Source: Chryseobacterium indologenes
Lineage (GTDB): Bacteria; Bacteroidota; Bacteroidia; Flavobacteriales; Weeksellaceae
Reading direction: 5' to 3'
DNA: 64,000 nucleotides
NCBI GenBank assembly: GCA_002439165.1
Contig: DJTE01000033.1
Coordinates: 1-64,000, forward strand
Made by a program: the position numbers and the translations under genes
The notes under the pieces: model-generated
Database searches by the model: none
Told to the model about the DNA's origin: nothing
Seen by the model: only the letters and a program-made list of their open reading frames with translations
Shown here: positions 25,600 to 35,700 of the stretch, one piece after another
Layout: every line of letters begins with the position of its first letter
How positions within the stretch are numbered: the stretch's first letter is position 1

Positions 25600-27789
25600 T
25601 TAAAGCGATAAAATCACGCCGTTTTCCTTCAGCTGCTGCATGGGTTTCGAGAACCAGAACAATTCAAAATCTTCAAAATTTTCCTCAAACTGAACTTTAA
25701 GTTGCTGAACAGTAGGTTTTTTCTGATTCTCAATTGAATTTTCCCGCAGGACATTCATCAGCCATTCTGCTTTTTCCTGTTCCAGTTCTACCTTTACAAT
25801 ATTCGTTTTCAGGTGGAATGTAAGGAGTGTAAACGTACCTGAGTATTTCTTTTTATTTTTTACGCGATTCTCAGCAATTACGTTCTGGGCTAAAAAAATA
25901 ACTTTTGAATTGTTTTTCAGTTTAAAAATTTCATCATCCAGAAGACAGTCATGAATATGATCCGGATGTATAGTTGTTCGTGGAATTTTAAAATCGAACC
26001 ATTCCTGAAGAGGAAGTTCAAAGTTGATTCCGTGCATATAATTGAAAAGAGATTTTTTCAGACCGAAACTGAACCGGCCATGATCGATTCCTGTTTTATC
26101 TTTGAAGTCGATATCATTATGGGCAAACATAATTTTTTCCTTTACGGGAACCACTCCGAATTCTTCAGGATGAAGCCCGACAGGTGAGTGGGCAGTCATA
26201 GCGAACTGATGCCAGAATCCGCTCTGGAGAATTCCCATTTCAAACATCTGTCTTACCATTTCCAGGGAATCTACGGTTTCCTGAACCGTCTGGGTAGGGT
26301 AGCCATACATCAGATAGGCATGAACCATAATTCCGGCTTCGGTAAAATTTCTGGTCACCCGGGCTACCTGTTCTACGGAAACTCCTTTATCTATTAATTT
26401 CAAAAGCCTGTCGCTGGCCACCTCCAGACCTCCGGAAACAGCAACACATCCTGAAAGTTTCAGCAGATAGCAGAGATCTCTGGTGAAACTTTTCTCAAAG
26501 CGGATATTGGTCCACCAGGTCACAACGAGATTTCTCCGCAGAATCTCCAGGGCTACTTCCCGCATCAATGCCGGCGGAGCAGCTTCATCCACAAAATGAA
26601 ATCCTGTTTCACCGGTGGTTCTGATCAGTTCTTCCATTCTGTCAACCAGAATTTTTGCAGAGATAGGTTCATATATTTTAATATAGTCCAGGGAAATATC
26701 ACAGAAAGTACATTTTCCCCAATAGCATCCATGAGCCATCGTCAGTTTATTCCATCTTCCGTCACTCCATAAGCTGTGCATCGGATTGGCAATTTCAATC
26801 ACTGAAATATATTGGTCCAGCTGAAGATCCGTATAATCAGGAGTTCCTATGTCGGCCTGCTTATAATCGTGTCTTTTGGAATTATTTTTATAAACGACTT
26901 CCCGGCCTTCAAGCAGAAAGGTTCTCTTATATTCCTGATGTTCTTCAGGATCGGTTATATGATCGTGAAGAAGTTCAAGGGGAAGCTCACCGTCATCCAG
27001 CGTAATAAAATCAAAAAACTCAAATACCCTCTGATCTTTGATTTCCCTTAACTCCGTATTGGGAAAACCACCGCCCATTGCCGTTTTGATGTGCGGGTAA
27101 TTCTTTTTGATAAACCGGGCACATCTGAATCCGGAATATAAATTTCCGGGAAAAGGAATCGAAAAACATACCAGCTTCGGCTGTACTGTCTCCAGCTTTT
27201 CCTTTAGAATCTCTAAAGTAAAATCATCAATAAAGGTTTGATGATCTGTTAGTTTTGAATATAATTCATCAAATGAATTGGCACTTTTTCCCAGACGTTC
27301 CGCATACCTGCTGAAACCGAAATCAGGGTCGATATTTTCTACGATATAATCGGAAATATCCTCAAGATATAAAGTAGCAAGATGCTTGGCTTTATCCAGA
27401 AGCCCCATATTTCCGAAAGCAAATTCCATATCATCCAGCTGGTTGAAACGGGAAGCTTCGGGCAGGAAATTCATACTGCAGATCTGCCTTGCCAGCGTTG
27501 GTGTTTTCCCCTGAAGAAAAGGAATTACCTGATCTATGGTTTTCAGATACTCATCTTTCAAAGCAAAAATTCTCTGTGAATTTTCAGAAACAGACAGGAG
27601 GTCCATCTTCTGATCAAAAACCTTCCGGATGCCGTCTTTTGAAAAAAGTTTTAAAATAACATCAATTCCTAAGTCAACCTGATAACTGGAAATTTTTTTG
27701 GTATTCAGAAATCCCTTAATATAAGCGGTTGCCGGATAAGGGGTATTGAGCTGGGTAAAAGGCGGAGTGATAAGAAGAAGATCTTTCAA
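25600..27789 (-). CDS. B12-binding-type radical SAM protein
   Basis: A 729-residue cytoplasmic protein. Residues 1 to about 290 form a cobalamin-binding-like Rossmann region (opening LLLITPPFTQLNTPYPATAYIKGFL, with VCFSIPFPGN and AMGGGFPN later). The radical SAM core follows, with the cluster cysteines C355, C360 and C363 in GCYWGKCTFCD, a Cx4Cx2C spacing. FHFVDEAAPP, WWTNIRFEKSF and GGLEVASDRLLKLIDKGV are normal for the barrel. It should cleave S-adenosylmethionine; the substrate is unknown. No peptide or cofactor gene lies nearby. The coding region is transcribed alone. Confidence 0.88.
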   Translation of the reverse strand: MKDLLLITPPFTQLNTPYPATAYIKGFLNTKKISSYQVDLGIDVILKLFSKDGIRKVFDQKMDLLSVSENSQRIFALKDEYLKTIDQVIPFLQGKTPTLARQICSMNFLPEASRFNQLDDMEFAFGNMGLLDKAKHLATLYLEDISDYIVENIDPDFGFSRYAERLGKSANSFDELYSKLTDHQTFIDDFTLEILKEKLETVQPKLVCFSIPFPGNLYSGFRCARFIKKNYPHIKTAMGGGFPNTELREIKDQRVFEFFDFITLDDGELPLELLHDHITDPEEHQEYKRTFLLEGREVVYKNNSKRHDYKQADIGTPDYTDLQLDQYISVIEIANPMHSLWSDGRWNKLTMAHGCYWGKCTFCDISLDYIKIYEPISAKILVDRMEELIRTTGETGFHFVDEAAPPALMREVALEILRRNLVVTWWTNIRFEKSFTRDLCYLLKLSGCVAVSGGLEVASDRLLKLIDKGVSVEQVARVTRNFTEAGIMVHAYLMYGYPTQTVQETVDSLEMVRQMFEMGILQSGFWHQFAMTAHSPVGLHPEEFGVVPVKEKIMFAHNDIDFKDKTGIDHGRFSFGLKKSLFNYMHGINFELPLQEWFDFKIPRTTIHPDHIHDCLLDDEIFKLKNNSKVIFLAQNVIAENRVKNKKKYSGTFTLLTFHLKTNIVKVELEQEKAEWLMNVLRENSIENQKKPTVQQLKVQFEENFEDFELFWFSKPMQQLKENGVILSL

Positions 27790-28156
27790 CAGGAGTTTTT
27801 TACAGATTTATTTATAAATTCAGTTTAACAGAAGAAATAACAATGTGTTTTCATTTGAAAAACAAGCGGTTATGATTTGTAATTTCTTTTTCTAACTGCC
27901 CGCTAAAGATAGACAATTTGTGCTTTATATTGCAAACCCGGAATTTGATTTATTGGCAGACCGGCTGACCGGGATAGAACAATTTTAAGCATCCTGCTGC
28001 TCATTATTAAATTTTTTCTGCTCGCAGATTCAGCAGATTTTTATATTTAGAGGAATAGAAATTTACCTCTTAAAAGAAGTATAACAGGTAAAAGACTTTT
28101 ACCATAACATTTTTCAACAAAAATATTTCCCGGGTTTAATTAATCTACGATAAAGT
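27790..28156. other. 367-base spacer upstream of the radical SAM gene
   Basis: No gene or RNA is seen. A weak minus-strand promoter candidate (TTG near 27933-27935, 21 bases, TATCTTTA near 27904-27911) would serve the radical SAM gene with a long leader of about 110 bases. The rest is AT-rich with short direct repeats of CAGATT near 28025-28040. Confidence 0.4.
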
Positions 28157-28897
28157 TTAATAAAATAAAGCCTCTACACTGTGATGGCTGATAAAATGCA
28201 GAAAAGCTTCCTCATCAAAATATCCGTTTTGGTCCAGAACCTTATGATGAAGTCTGGCTGCTTCTGTATCACTGTCAATTAAAGCATTTTCAATAAATCT
28301 TCCTGATTTTCCATCGATTTCATTATGGAAACTGATCAGGTATCTGGCATATATCCTGCCTTCTGAAACGGTGTACTGCCCGTTTTCTGCAACAAGGGAA
28401 GCATAGATATTACCTACGGTATACGTTTCATGATCATTGGACGATGCTCCGAACAAAACATTACAGGAAATACTGCCTGAGGAATAAAGAGAACCGTTAA
28501 CAATTATATTTTTAGCTTTGACCTGACCTGTTACAATAAGAGTAACATAATCTTCAACGAATAAATTGCCGCTTAAGTTCAGGTCTCCTTCAATAAGCAT
28601 AATTTTGAAACCTTCACCTTCTTCTGTAATCAGATTCAGGGAAGTGGAACATTCATTTTTCATCAGCAGGATTTCAGGTTCCTCATCATCATTATCCATC
28701 TGCAAAGAGGCTTCTCTTATTTTTTCGGCTGTTTCAGCGTCCAGCATTTCAAGAAACTCTGAAAAACTGTCATCATCCGGATCATTTTCGCTGAGAAAAG
28801 TAAAATCGAGGGCGGCCTGAACAGCAGAATATAGTTTTTCAGATGCTATTTTTATCCTGCCATTGAGCTGTTCTTTTGTGAGTCTTTCTGTTTTCAT
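28157..28897 (-). CDS. Polymer-forming (bactofilin-like) beta-helix protein
   Basis: A 246-residue cytoplasmic protein. Residues 1 to about 80 are acidic and helical. From about 85 to 200 there are regular beta-helix rungs (GDLNLSGNLFVEDYVTLIVTGQ, VKAKNIIVNGSLYSSGSI, YTVGNIYASLVAEN), the repeat pattern of bactofilin-like or polymer-forming proteins. The tail is a charged helix. The closest analogy is a bactofilin or a DUF-type protein of the same fold, but the long acidic N-terminus is unusual for bactofilins. A TATATTTG element on the minus strand at 28974-28967 could be its promoter. Confidence 0.6.
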   Translation of the reverse strand: MKTERLTKEQLNGRIKIASEKLYSAVQAALDFTFLSENDPDDDSFSEFLEMLDAETAEKIREASLQMDNDDEEPEILLMKNECSTSLNLITEEGEGFKIMLIEGDLNLSGNLFVEDYVTLIVTGQVKAKNIIVNGSLYSSGSISCNVLFGASSNDHETYTVGNIYASLVAENGQYTVSEGRIYARYLISFHNEIDGKSGRFIENALIDSDTEAARLHHKVLDQNGYFDEEAFLHFISHHSVEALFY

Positions 28898-29138
28898 TTG
28901 TGGTGTTTATTGATAACATAAAACTGCGTCTCTGTAAACAGGTTCTGCAGCTGAGGGATTGTTACACAAATATACATGGAAAAACTGAAAAATTTTACGC
29001 CAGAATATCAAATTTGCTTTTAAAAATTCTATGGAGTAAATAGATATATCTTTTTTTATTCGTACCTGACCTGAGGATTTCAAGATCAGGAGAAGCAGCC
29101 ATTATATAAGACTGAAGAAAATCTTTGTCTGATTATCC

Positions 29139-30047
29139 TTAAGCATGGCTTATCCTTTTTTTATCCCCAATTACATTAAGGATAACTCCCAGAAGAATCA
29201 GCGTGATCCCGATAAAAAGATTACCTGTGAATTTCTCATGAAAGATCAATACGCTTACCATTACAGCTACTACGGGCTCCAGTGCTCCTAAAATGGCTGT
29301 TGGTGTGGAACCAATGTATTTAATAGCGTATACAAGGCATAAACTGGAAATAACAGTGGTAAGAAATGCAAAGACTATAAAACTGAAAAATACAGACAGG
29401 GAAGGAACAGCAAATGACTCGCCGTCTGCGGAGGCTTTAAGCATAAAAAATGCTGAAGTAAACAGCATAGAATAGAAGGAAAGTTTAAATCCTGATACTT
29501 TAAGCTCTGATTTGTTGACAATCACCATATAAAGTGCATAAAACAGGGAACTTAACATCACAACTCCCAGACCCGCAAAATTGATTTCCAGGCCTTCTCC
29601 CTTTAAACATAAAACAATAACTCCTGCAAAAGCCAGTAACAGCGAAATTACAGATAGTTTTGTAAGTCTTTCCTTATAAAAGAAAAACATGATGAGTGCT
29701 ACAATGACCGGATAAATGAAAAGCACGGTGGACGCAATTCCCGGCGTGAGGAAATCGTAACCTATAAAGAGAAACTCAGAAGAAAGGGCATAGCAGATCC
29801 CCAGTACGGCAAGGATTAAAGTTTCCTTTTTGCTGATTCTGAAACGCTCTCCGGAATAAAGCAGGTACCCGCCTACCATCATCGCTGAAAACAGAAAGCG
29901 GTAAAACAAAGTAATATCCATAGAAAATCTGGCCTGTTTCAGCGGCAGGATAAAAATAGGGATCAACCCATATGAAACGGATGATAAAACACCCAGCATA
30001 TAACCCTTGAATTTCATTTTCTTTATATCAGTTTTTAAAGATGGCAT
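29139..30047 (-). CDS. EamA/DMT-family exporter
   Basis: A 302-residue membrane protein with ten predicted spans and the two-fold EamA repeat. The second repeat shows AILGALEPVVAVMVSVLIFHEK and LIGITLILLGVIL, the most conserved stretch of drug/metabolite transporters. The family exports amino acids, sugars or other small metabolites. Substrate unknown. It lies 45 bases downstream of the serine palmitoyltransferase-type gene, but a strong terminator separates them. Confidence 0.88.
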   Translation of the reverse strand: MPSLKTDIKKMKFKGYMLGVLSSVSYGLIPIFILPLKQARFSMDITLFYRFLFSAMMVGGYLLYSGERFRISKKETLILAVLGICYALSSEFLFIGYDFLTPGIASTVLFIYPVIVALIMFFFYKERLTKLSVISLLLAFAGVIVLCLKGEGLEINFAGLGVVMLSSLFYALYMVIVNKSELKVSGFKLSFYSMLFTSAFFMLKASADGESFAVPSLSVFFSFIVFAFLTTVISSLCLVYAIKYIGSTPTAILGALEPVVAVMVSVLIFHEKFTGNLFIGITLILLGVILNVIGDKKRISHA

Positions 30048-30048
30048 A

Positions 30049-30080
30049 AAAAAACCACTGAATTTTCAGTGGTTTTTTTT
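30049..30080 (-). terminator. Bidirectional hairpin terminator
   Basis: AAAAAACCACTGAA and TTCAGTGGTTTTTT form a stem with A and T runs on either side. On the minus strand it ends the serine palmitoyltransferase-type transcript just before the EamA gene. Confidence 0.85.
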
Positions 30081-30092
30081 AATTTTTTATTA

Positions 30093-31367
30093 TCAGATCG
30101 GCTTGAAACTTAAACCCTGCTCCTGCAGAAGTTTCTGTTCCTGCTCTTTATAGTAACCACTTACTAATTTATCGTGAATTGCTTCAAATGCAGCCAGCGT
30201 TTCATTAATTTCCGCATCTGTATGAGAAGCAGTAGGAATTAGTCTCAGAAGGATCATTCCTTTCGGAATTACCGGATACACTACTACTGAAGTAAAGATT
30301 CCGTAGATCTCTCTTAAATCTTTTACCAGAAGAGTGGCTTCTACCGGCGTTCCCTGCATCATCACCGGAGTTACACAGGTATTGGTATCACCAATATTGA
30401 ATCCTCTTTCTCTAAGTCCGTTTTGTAATTTATTTACATTTTCCCAAAGTTTGGCTTTGATTTCGGGTCTTGTTCTCAGTAGCTCAAGTCTCTTTAAACC
30501 TCCTATTACCATTGGCATAGTAAGCGATTTGGCAAAAATCTGGGATCTTAAATTGAATTTCAGGTATCTGATGATTTCTTTATCTCCGGCTAAAAATGCT
30601 CCGAATCCTGCCATTGATTTGGCAAAAGTAGAGAAATAAACATCGATCTGATCCTGGCATCCCTGCTCTTCACCAGCTCCGGCTCCTGTTTTTCCAAGTG
30701 TCCCGAATCCGTGGGCATCGTCTACCAGAAGTCTGAAACTGTATTTGGATTTCAGCTCGCAGATCTCTTTAATTTTCCCCTGCTGGCCTCTCATCCCGAA
30801 AACACCTTCCGTGATCACCAGGATACCTCCTCCTGTTTCTTCTGCAACTTTAGTCGCTCTCTGAAGGTTTTTCTCAAGGCTGGCAATATCGTTGTGTCTG
30901 TATGTAAATCTTTTTCCGGCATGAAGTCTTACACCGTCTACAATACAGGCGTGAGAGTCTACATCATAAACAATTACGTCGTTTCTGTTCACCAGGGCAT
31001 CAATGGTAGAAACCATTCCCTGATAACCGAAGTTTAATAAATATGCTGATTCCTTCTGTACAAAATCTGCCAGTTCTCTTTCCAGCTGAAGGTGCTGCTC
31101 TGTTTCCCCGGACATTGCTCTCGCTCCCATCGGGTAAAACATCCCGTATTCTGCTGCTGCTTTGGCATCAGCCTCAATTACTTCAGGGTGATTACATAAT
31201 CCTAAATAATCATTGGCACTCCAGAAAATTACTTCTCTTCCCTGGAACTGCATCCTCGGACCGATAGGCCCCTCTAATCTCGGGAATATAAAATAGCCTT
31301 CTCCGTAATCTGCAAACTGTCCAAGAGGTCCTGGATTTTCTTTTATTCTTTCAAAAATATCCAACAT
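30093..31367 (-). CDS. Serine palmitoyltransferase-type alpha-oxoamine synthase
   Basis: A 424-residue PLP enzyme of the alpha-oxoamine synthase family. The PLP lysine is Lys250 in STFAKSMAGFGAF, with DDAHGFGTLG upstream for cofactor stacking and DVDSHACIVDG with His139. FWSANDYLGLCNHPEV at the N-terminus is characteristic. The family joins an amino acid to an acyl-CoA. In Bacteroidota the closest members are serine palmitoyltransferases that start sphingolipid synthesis, but glycine C-acetyltransferase (kbl) and AONS have the same motifs, so the acyl substrate is inferred. No other sphingolipid gene lies in the window. Confidence 0.82.
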   Translation of the reverse strand: MLDIFERIKENPGPLGQFADYGEGYFIFPRLEGPIGPRMQFQGREVIFWSANDYLGLCNHPEVIEADAKAAAEYGMFYPMGARAMSGETEQHLQLERELADFVQKESAYLLNFGYQGMVSTIDALVNRNDVIVYDVDSHACIVDGVRLHAGKRFTYRHNDIASLEKNLQRATKVAEETGGGILVITEGVFGMRGQQGKIKEICELKSKYSFRLLVDDAHGFGTLGKTGAGAGEEQGCQDQIDVYFSTFAKSMAGFGAFLAGDKEIIRYLKFNLRSQIFAKSLTMPMVIGGLKRLELLRTRPEIKAKLWENVNKLQNGLRERGFNIGDTNTCVTPVMMQGTPVEATLLVKDLREIYGIFTSVVVYPVIPKGMILLRLIPTASHTDAEINETLAAFEAIHDKLVSGYYKEQEQKLLQEQGLSFKPI

Positions 31368-31390
31368 TTTGTATCGTAATTTTTAAGTAA

Positions 31391-31422
31391 AAAAGCCTTT
31401 CCTGTAGAACACAAAAGGCTTT
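31391..31422 (-). terminator. Terminator after the cysteine-synthase-like gene
   Basis: AAAAGCCTTT (31391-31400) and AAAAGGCTTT (31413-31422) are exact complements with a 12-base loop. On the minus strand the stem is followed by TTTT. It lies 26 bases beyond the stop of the upstream cysteine-synthase-like gene. Confidence 0.85.
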
Positions 31423-31447
31423 ATTTGTATCGTGGTTTATATTATCT

Positions 31448-32485
31448 CTATTTAATAAATTCGGTTTTGAAAACTTCGTCGTAATTATGTACGCAGTTGT
31501 TGACAAACCCCTGTTCAGCCATCCATTTATCGCTGTATACTTTGGTAATATACCTTGAGCCATGATCAGGATAGATCAGAACAATCATATCGTCCTTAGT
31601 CAGCTCATGAGACTGTGCATACTGAATTAACGCCTGGGTTACAGCTCCGGTAGTATATCCGCCCATAATAGCTTCTTTTAAAGCAATTTCACGGGTTCTG
31701 TAAGCCGACATTTCATCGTTTACTCTTACAAATTCATCTACTTTATCAAAAAGAAGGGCAGAAGGGATCAGGTTTTTTCCCATTCCTTCAATCTGATAGG
31801 GATGAACGTCTTCTTTATGAATTTCTCCTGTTTCGTGGTAACTCTTCAGAATAGATCCGTCGGCATCCACACCGATAATCTTGATCGCCGGATTCTTCTC
31901 TTTTAAAAATTTTGCCGAACCTGATAATGTTCCACCTGTTCCAGTGCAGGCAAAAAGGTGTGTGATTTTACCTTCCGTCTGCTCCCAAATTTCAGGACCG
32001 GTAGTCTGGTAATGTGCATCAATATTCAGCTCGTTGAAATACTGATTGATGTAAACTGAATTGGGCGTTTCTGAAGCAATTCTTTTGGCAACTTCATAAT
32101 ATGATCTCGGATCATCTGCGGGAACATTGGCCGGACATATGTATACAGTAGCCCCAAGTGCTTTTAAATAAGCAATTTTCTCAGGCTTTGTCTTGTCACT
32201 TACGGCAAGAATACACTGGTATCCTTTAATGATACAAACCATTGCTATAGAAAAACCGGTGTTTCCTGAAGTGGTCTCAACAACAACGGAACCTTCCTTC
32301 AATAAACCTTTCTGTTCTGCATTTTCTATAATATGAAGTGCAATTCTATCTTTTGTGGAATGTCCAGGATTATATGATTCTAACTTGGCATAAACGGTTG
32401 CAGGAATATCTTTTGTAACAGTATTTAGCTTCACCATAGGAGTATTTCCTACAAGGCCAAGAATATTATCGTAAACATTACTCAT
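31448..32485 (-). CDS. Cysteine synthase / cystathionine beta-synthase family enzyme
   Basis: A 345-residue fold-type II PLP enzyme. The PLP lysine is Lys45 in YNPGHSTKDRIAL, and the phosphate loop is TSGNTGFSIA at about 70-79. The cofactor-gripping CTGTGGTLSGS lies in the second half. Family members make or break C-S bonds of cysteine or cystathionine. It differs from the true cysteine synthase at 54.7 kb in the substrate loop (HSTKD rather than GGSIKD) and has a C-terminal extension, closer to cystathionine beta-synthase-type enzymes. It has no CBS domains. A TATTTTTG -7 element at 32523-32516 on the minus strand is a likely promoter. Confidence 0.85.
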   Translation of the reverse strand: MSNVYDNILGLVGNTPMVKLNTVTKDIPATVYAKLESYNPGHSTKDRIALHIIENAEQKGLLKEGSVVVETTSGNTGFSIAMVCIIKGYQCILAVSDKTKPEKIAYLKALGATVYICPANVPADDPRSYYEVAKRIASETPNSVYINQYFNELNIDAHYQTTGPEIWEQTEGKITHLFACTGTGGTLSGSAKFLKEKNPAIKIIGVDADGSILKSYHETGEIHKEDVHPYQIEGMGKNLIPSALLFDKVDEFVRVNDEMSAYRTREIALKEAIMGGYTTGAVTQALIQYAQSHELTKDDMIVLIYPDHGSRYITKVYSDKWMAEQGFVNNCVHNYDEVFKTEFIK

Positions 32486-32707
32486 TATTTGTTATTTTCA
32501 ATAAAAATCTGACCGCAAAAATACAAAAAAATAAATAATTTCTAAACTTTTGTTTGAATTCTAGACAGCGATTTAGGAAAATCTATTTTCTTATTTGCAA
32601 TCTTAGCAGAAGTATCATCACAAATACTACGCCATTTTTTTTAAATTTTGTTAAAAACAACATAAAATAATTTAAAAGCCTTACTTTCGCGTAATTGATT
32701 TAATACT

Positions 32708-35700
32708 ATGAAAAATTGGACTTTTAGGCGATGGAACACCGTTTTAGGATGGGTGATTTTTGTCATTGCTTTTTTCACGTACTTGTCTACCATAGAACCC
32801 AACTTCAGTTTCTGGGACTGTGGTGAGTACATTTCTTCTGCAGTAAAACTTGAAGTAACACATGCTCCCGGAGCGGCATTATTCCAGATTGTGGGGGCTG
32901 TGGCCGCCATTTTTGCATTAGGAAAAGGCGAAAATTATTCAATCGTAATCAACGCGATGTCGGCCCTGTTCAGTGCACTGACGATTTTGTTTTTGTTCTG
33001 GACCATTACTCATTTTGTAAGAAGACTGCTGAACAAAGATTTTGATGAAATTACAAAACATCAGGAAATCTCCATTCTCTTTGCGGGAGCAGTGGGAGCT
33101 TTGTGTTTTACTTTTTCAGATACCTTCTGGTTCTCGGCGGTAGAAGGAGAAGTATATTCAATGGCCTCCATGTTTATCGCTCTGCTGGTGTGGCTGATCA
33201 CAAAATGGGAAAATGAATACCAGGCAACGGACAGCGAAAGATGGATCATCCTTATTTTCTTTGTATTGGGACTTTCTGTGGGAGTTCACATGATGTGTAT
33301 GCTGGCTGTTCCTGCTGTATGTCTGGTTTATTATGCCAGAAATTATAAGTTTACCTGGAAAAATTTTATCTGGGCTAACGTGATTACTCTGGGAATCCTG
33401 ATTATTGTTTTCAAAATTATCTTCCCTCTGATCATGACGATGTTCGGAAAACTGGAGATCTTCTTTGTAAACGGACTGGGACTTCCTTTCCACTCGGGAA
33501 CGATTGCTGCATTCATCTTAATGACGGCTGCATGCTATTTCCTTATTAAGTATGCCAGAAAAGCAAAAAGAAATATTTTCCAGACGGCGGCTTTATCCGT
33601 TGTGTATATGATTATCGGTTTCTCATGCTGGATGGTAATCCCGATCAGGGCAAATGCCAACCCTCCGATGAACCTTAACGATCCCGATACTGCGATCGGT
33701 ATGCTTGATTATTACAACAGAGAGCAGTACGGAGACTGGCCAACGATCTACGGACAGAACTATACCGCCTTCCTTGATGCCAAAGGAATTGAGAAAAATG
33801 AAGACGGAAGTTTCAAGACCACAAAAACCGGAGAAGTATACGAAAAAGACGAAAAGACCGGAACATACAGAAAGACGAACGACCGTTTCAACTATGTATT
33901 CAATAAGTCCCAGGTAAGTCTGATGCCCAGGATGTTCAATGAAGATAAAGACGTAATGGCCAACTACATTTCGATGTACGGAGCTCCTGATTTTACCTTC
34001 AACTATGCCAATGAAGATGTGGCGGATAATCCTCAGGCCAAACAGATCTTTGATGAGCTGAGAGCCAAATATGAAGATAAAACCATCACGGCTGCCGATT
34101 ATTTAAAAGTAAAACCCTACGATCTGATCAATGTTCAGAAACCTTCATTGGCTCAGAATCTTGATTATTTTATTTCCTTCCAGAACGGGTATTATTTTGT
34201 ACGATACCTGATGTGGAACTTTGTAGGAAGACAGAACGACCTTGAAGGAAACATGGAAAATACAAAAGGAAACTGGATCTCCGGAATTTCATTCATCGAC
34301 AATGCTTTATTAGGAAACCAGGATAAAATGCCTGCCAAGTTCCAGAATGAAAGTACCGTGAAATTCTTTTTCCTTCCGCTGATTTTAGGACTTATCGGGT
34401 TCTTTTTCCAGCTGAACAGGGATTTCGGCAGATTCTATGCCCTGCTTTCATTATTTGTTCTTACCAGTGTGGGGATTATTTTCTATACAGGAGTAAAACC
34501 TTTTGAACCGAGAGAAAGAGATTATGCAATGGTAGGCTCTTTCTATGCCTTTGCCATCTGGATAGGGATGGGGGCCGGAGCTATTCTTTGGTTCCTTCAG
34601 TCTAAAGTAAAGTCCAGCGGAGCGAATATTGCCTTAGGCGTTATTTTGCTGGGAGTTCCTTTTATGATGGGATTCCAGAACTATAATGTACACGACAGAA
34701 GCAACAGATATACCGCCTATGATTATGCTTATTCCGTATTGAAATCACTTCCGAAAAACGATATCTTATTTGTTTACGGAGATAATGATACTTATCCGGT
34801 TTGGGCCATCCAGGAAACCGAAAGATTCAGAGATGATGTGAAAGTGGTTAATTTCACGCTTGCTTCAACACCGTGGAACCTTGATCAGATCAAAAGAAAA
34901 ACATATAATGCCGAAGGAATTCCAAGTCAGCTGACTCACGAAGATTACAGGGAAGGTTCAAATGACCAGATCTATATGATGAAAAAAGAGGACTGGGAAA
35001 GTGTATTCTCCATGCTTAAAGAGCAGGGAGTTCCTGATACCGAATTCCAGGCGTTCAGAAAATACCTTACCCAGGATTCTTTAACCCTGAAAGAAGCGAT
35101 CAACTTCATCAAGTTCAAATCTCCTGAAAAAGATGAGCTTCTGAAAATGTATTTCGGGGAAGAAAAGTATGAGAAATACAACATCCTTCCGGTAAATAAA
35201 TTCATCCTTCCTGTTAATAAAGAAAATGCATTAAAAGCAGGAATCATTACCCAGGCAGACCTTCCGAATGTAGTGAACCAGATCATGATCAGTTACAAAG
35301 GAAATACACTTTACAAAAACAACCTGATCATGATGGACCTTCTGGCGAATTTCGACTGGAAACGCCCGATCAACTTCTCGTCAGGAGGGATTTATGACAG
35401 CGAAAATATCTTCTATCTGAACGAATATCTTCAGTTTGACGGATTCAGTTACAGGCTGGTTCCTGTACACACGGTACAGACTCCGGACGGAGATATGGGT
35501 AAAGTAGATGCCAATTCTCTTTATAATGTAGTAAAAAACTTCAGATGGGGGAACTTTAAAAACTTAAATGTTCATTTTGATGAAACGGCTACGTCAAACA
35601 TTATGAGTTACAGAATGTCAGCAAGCAGGGCTGCTTCGGCACTGGCTTTAAGCGGACAGAAAGCTAAAGCGGTTGAGATCCTTGATCTTGCTGCAAGAGA

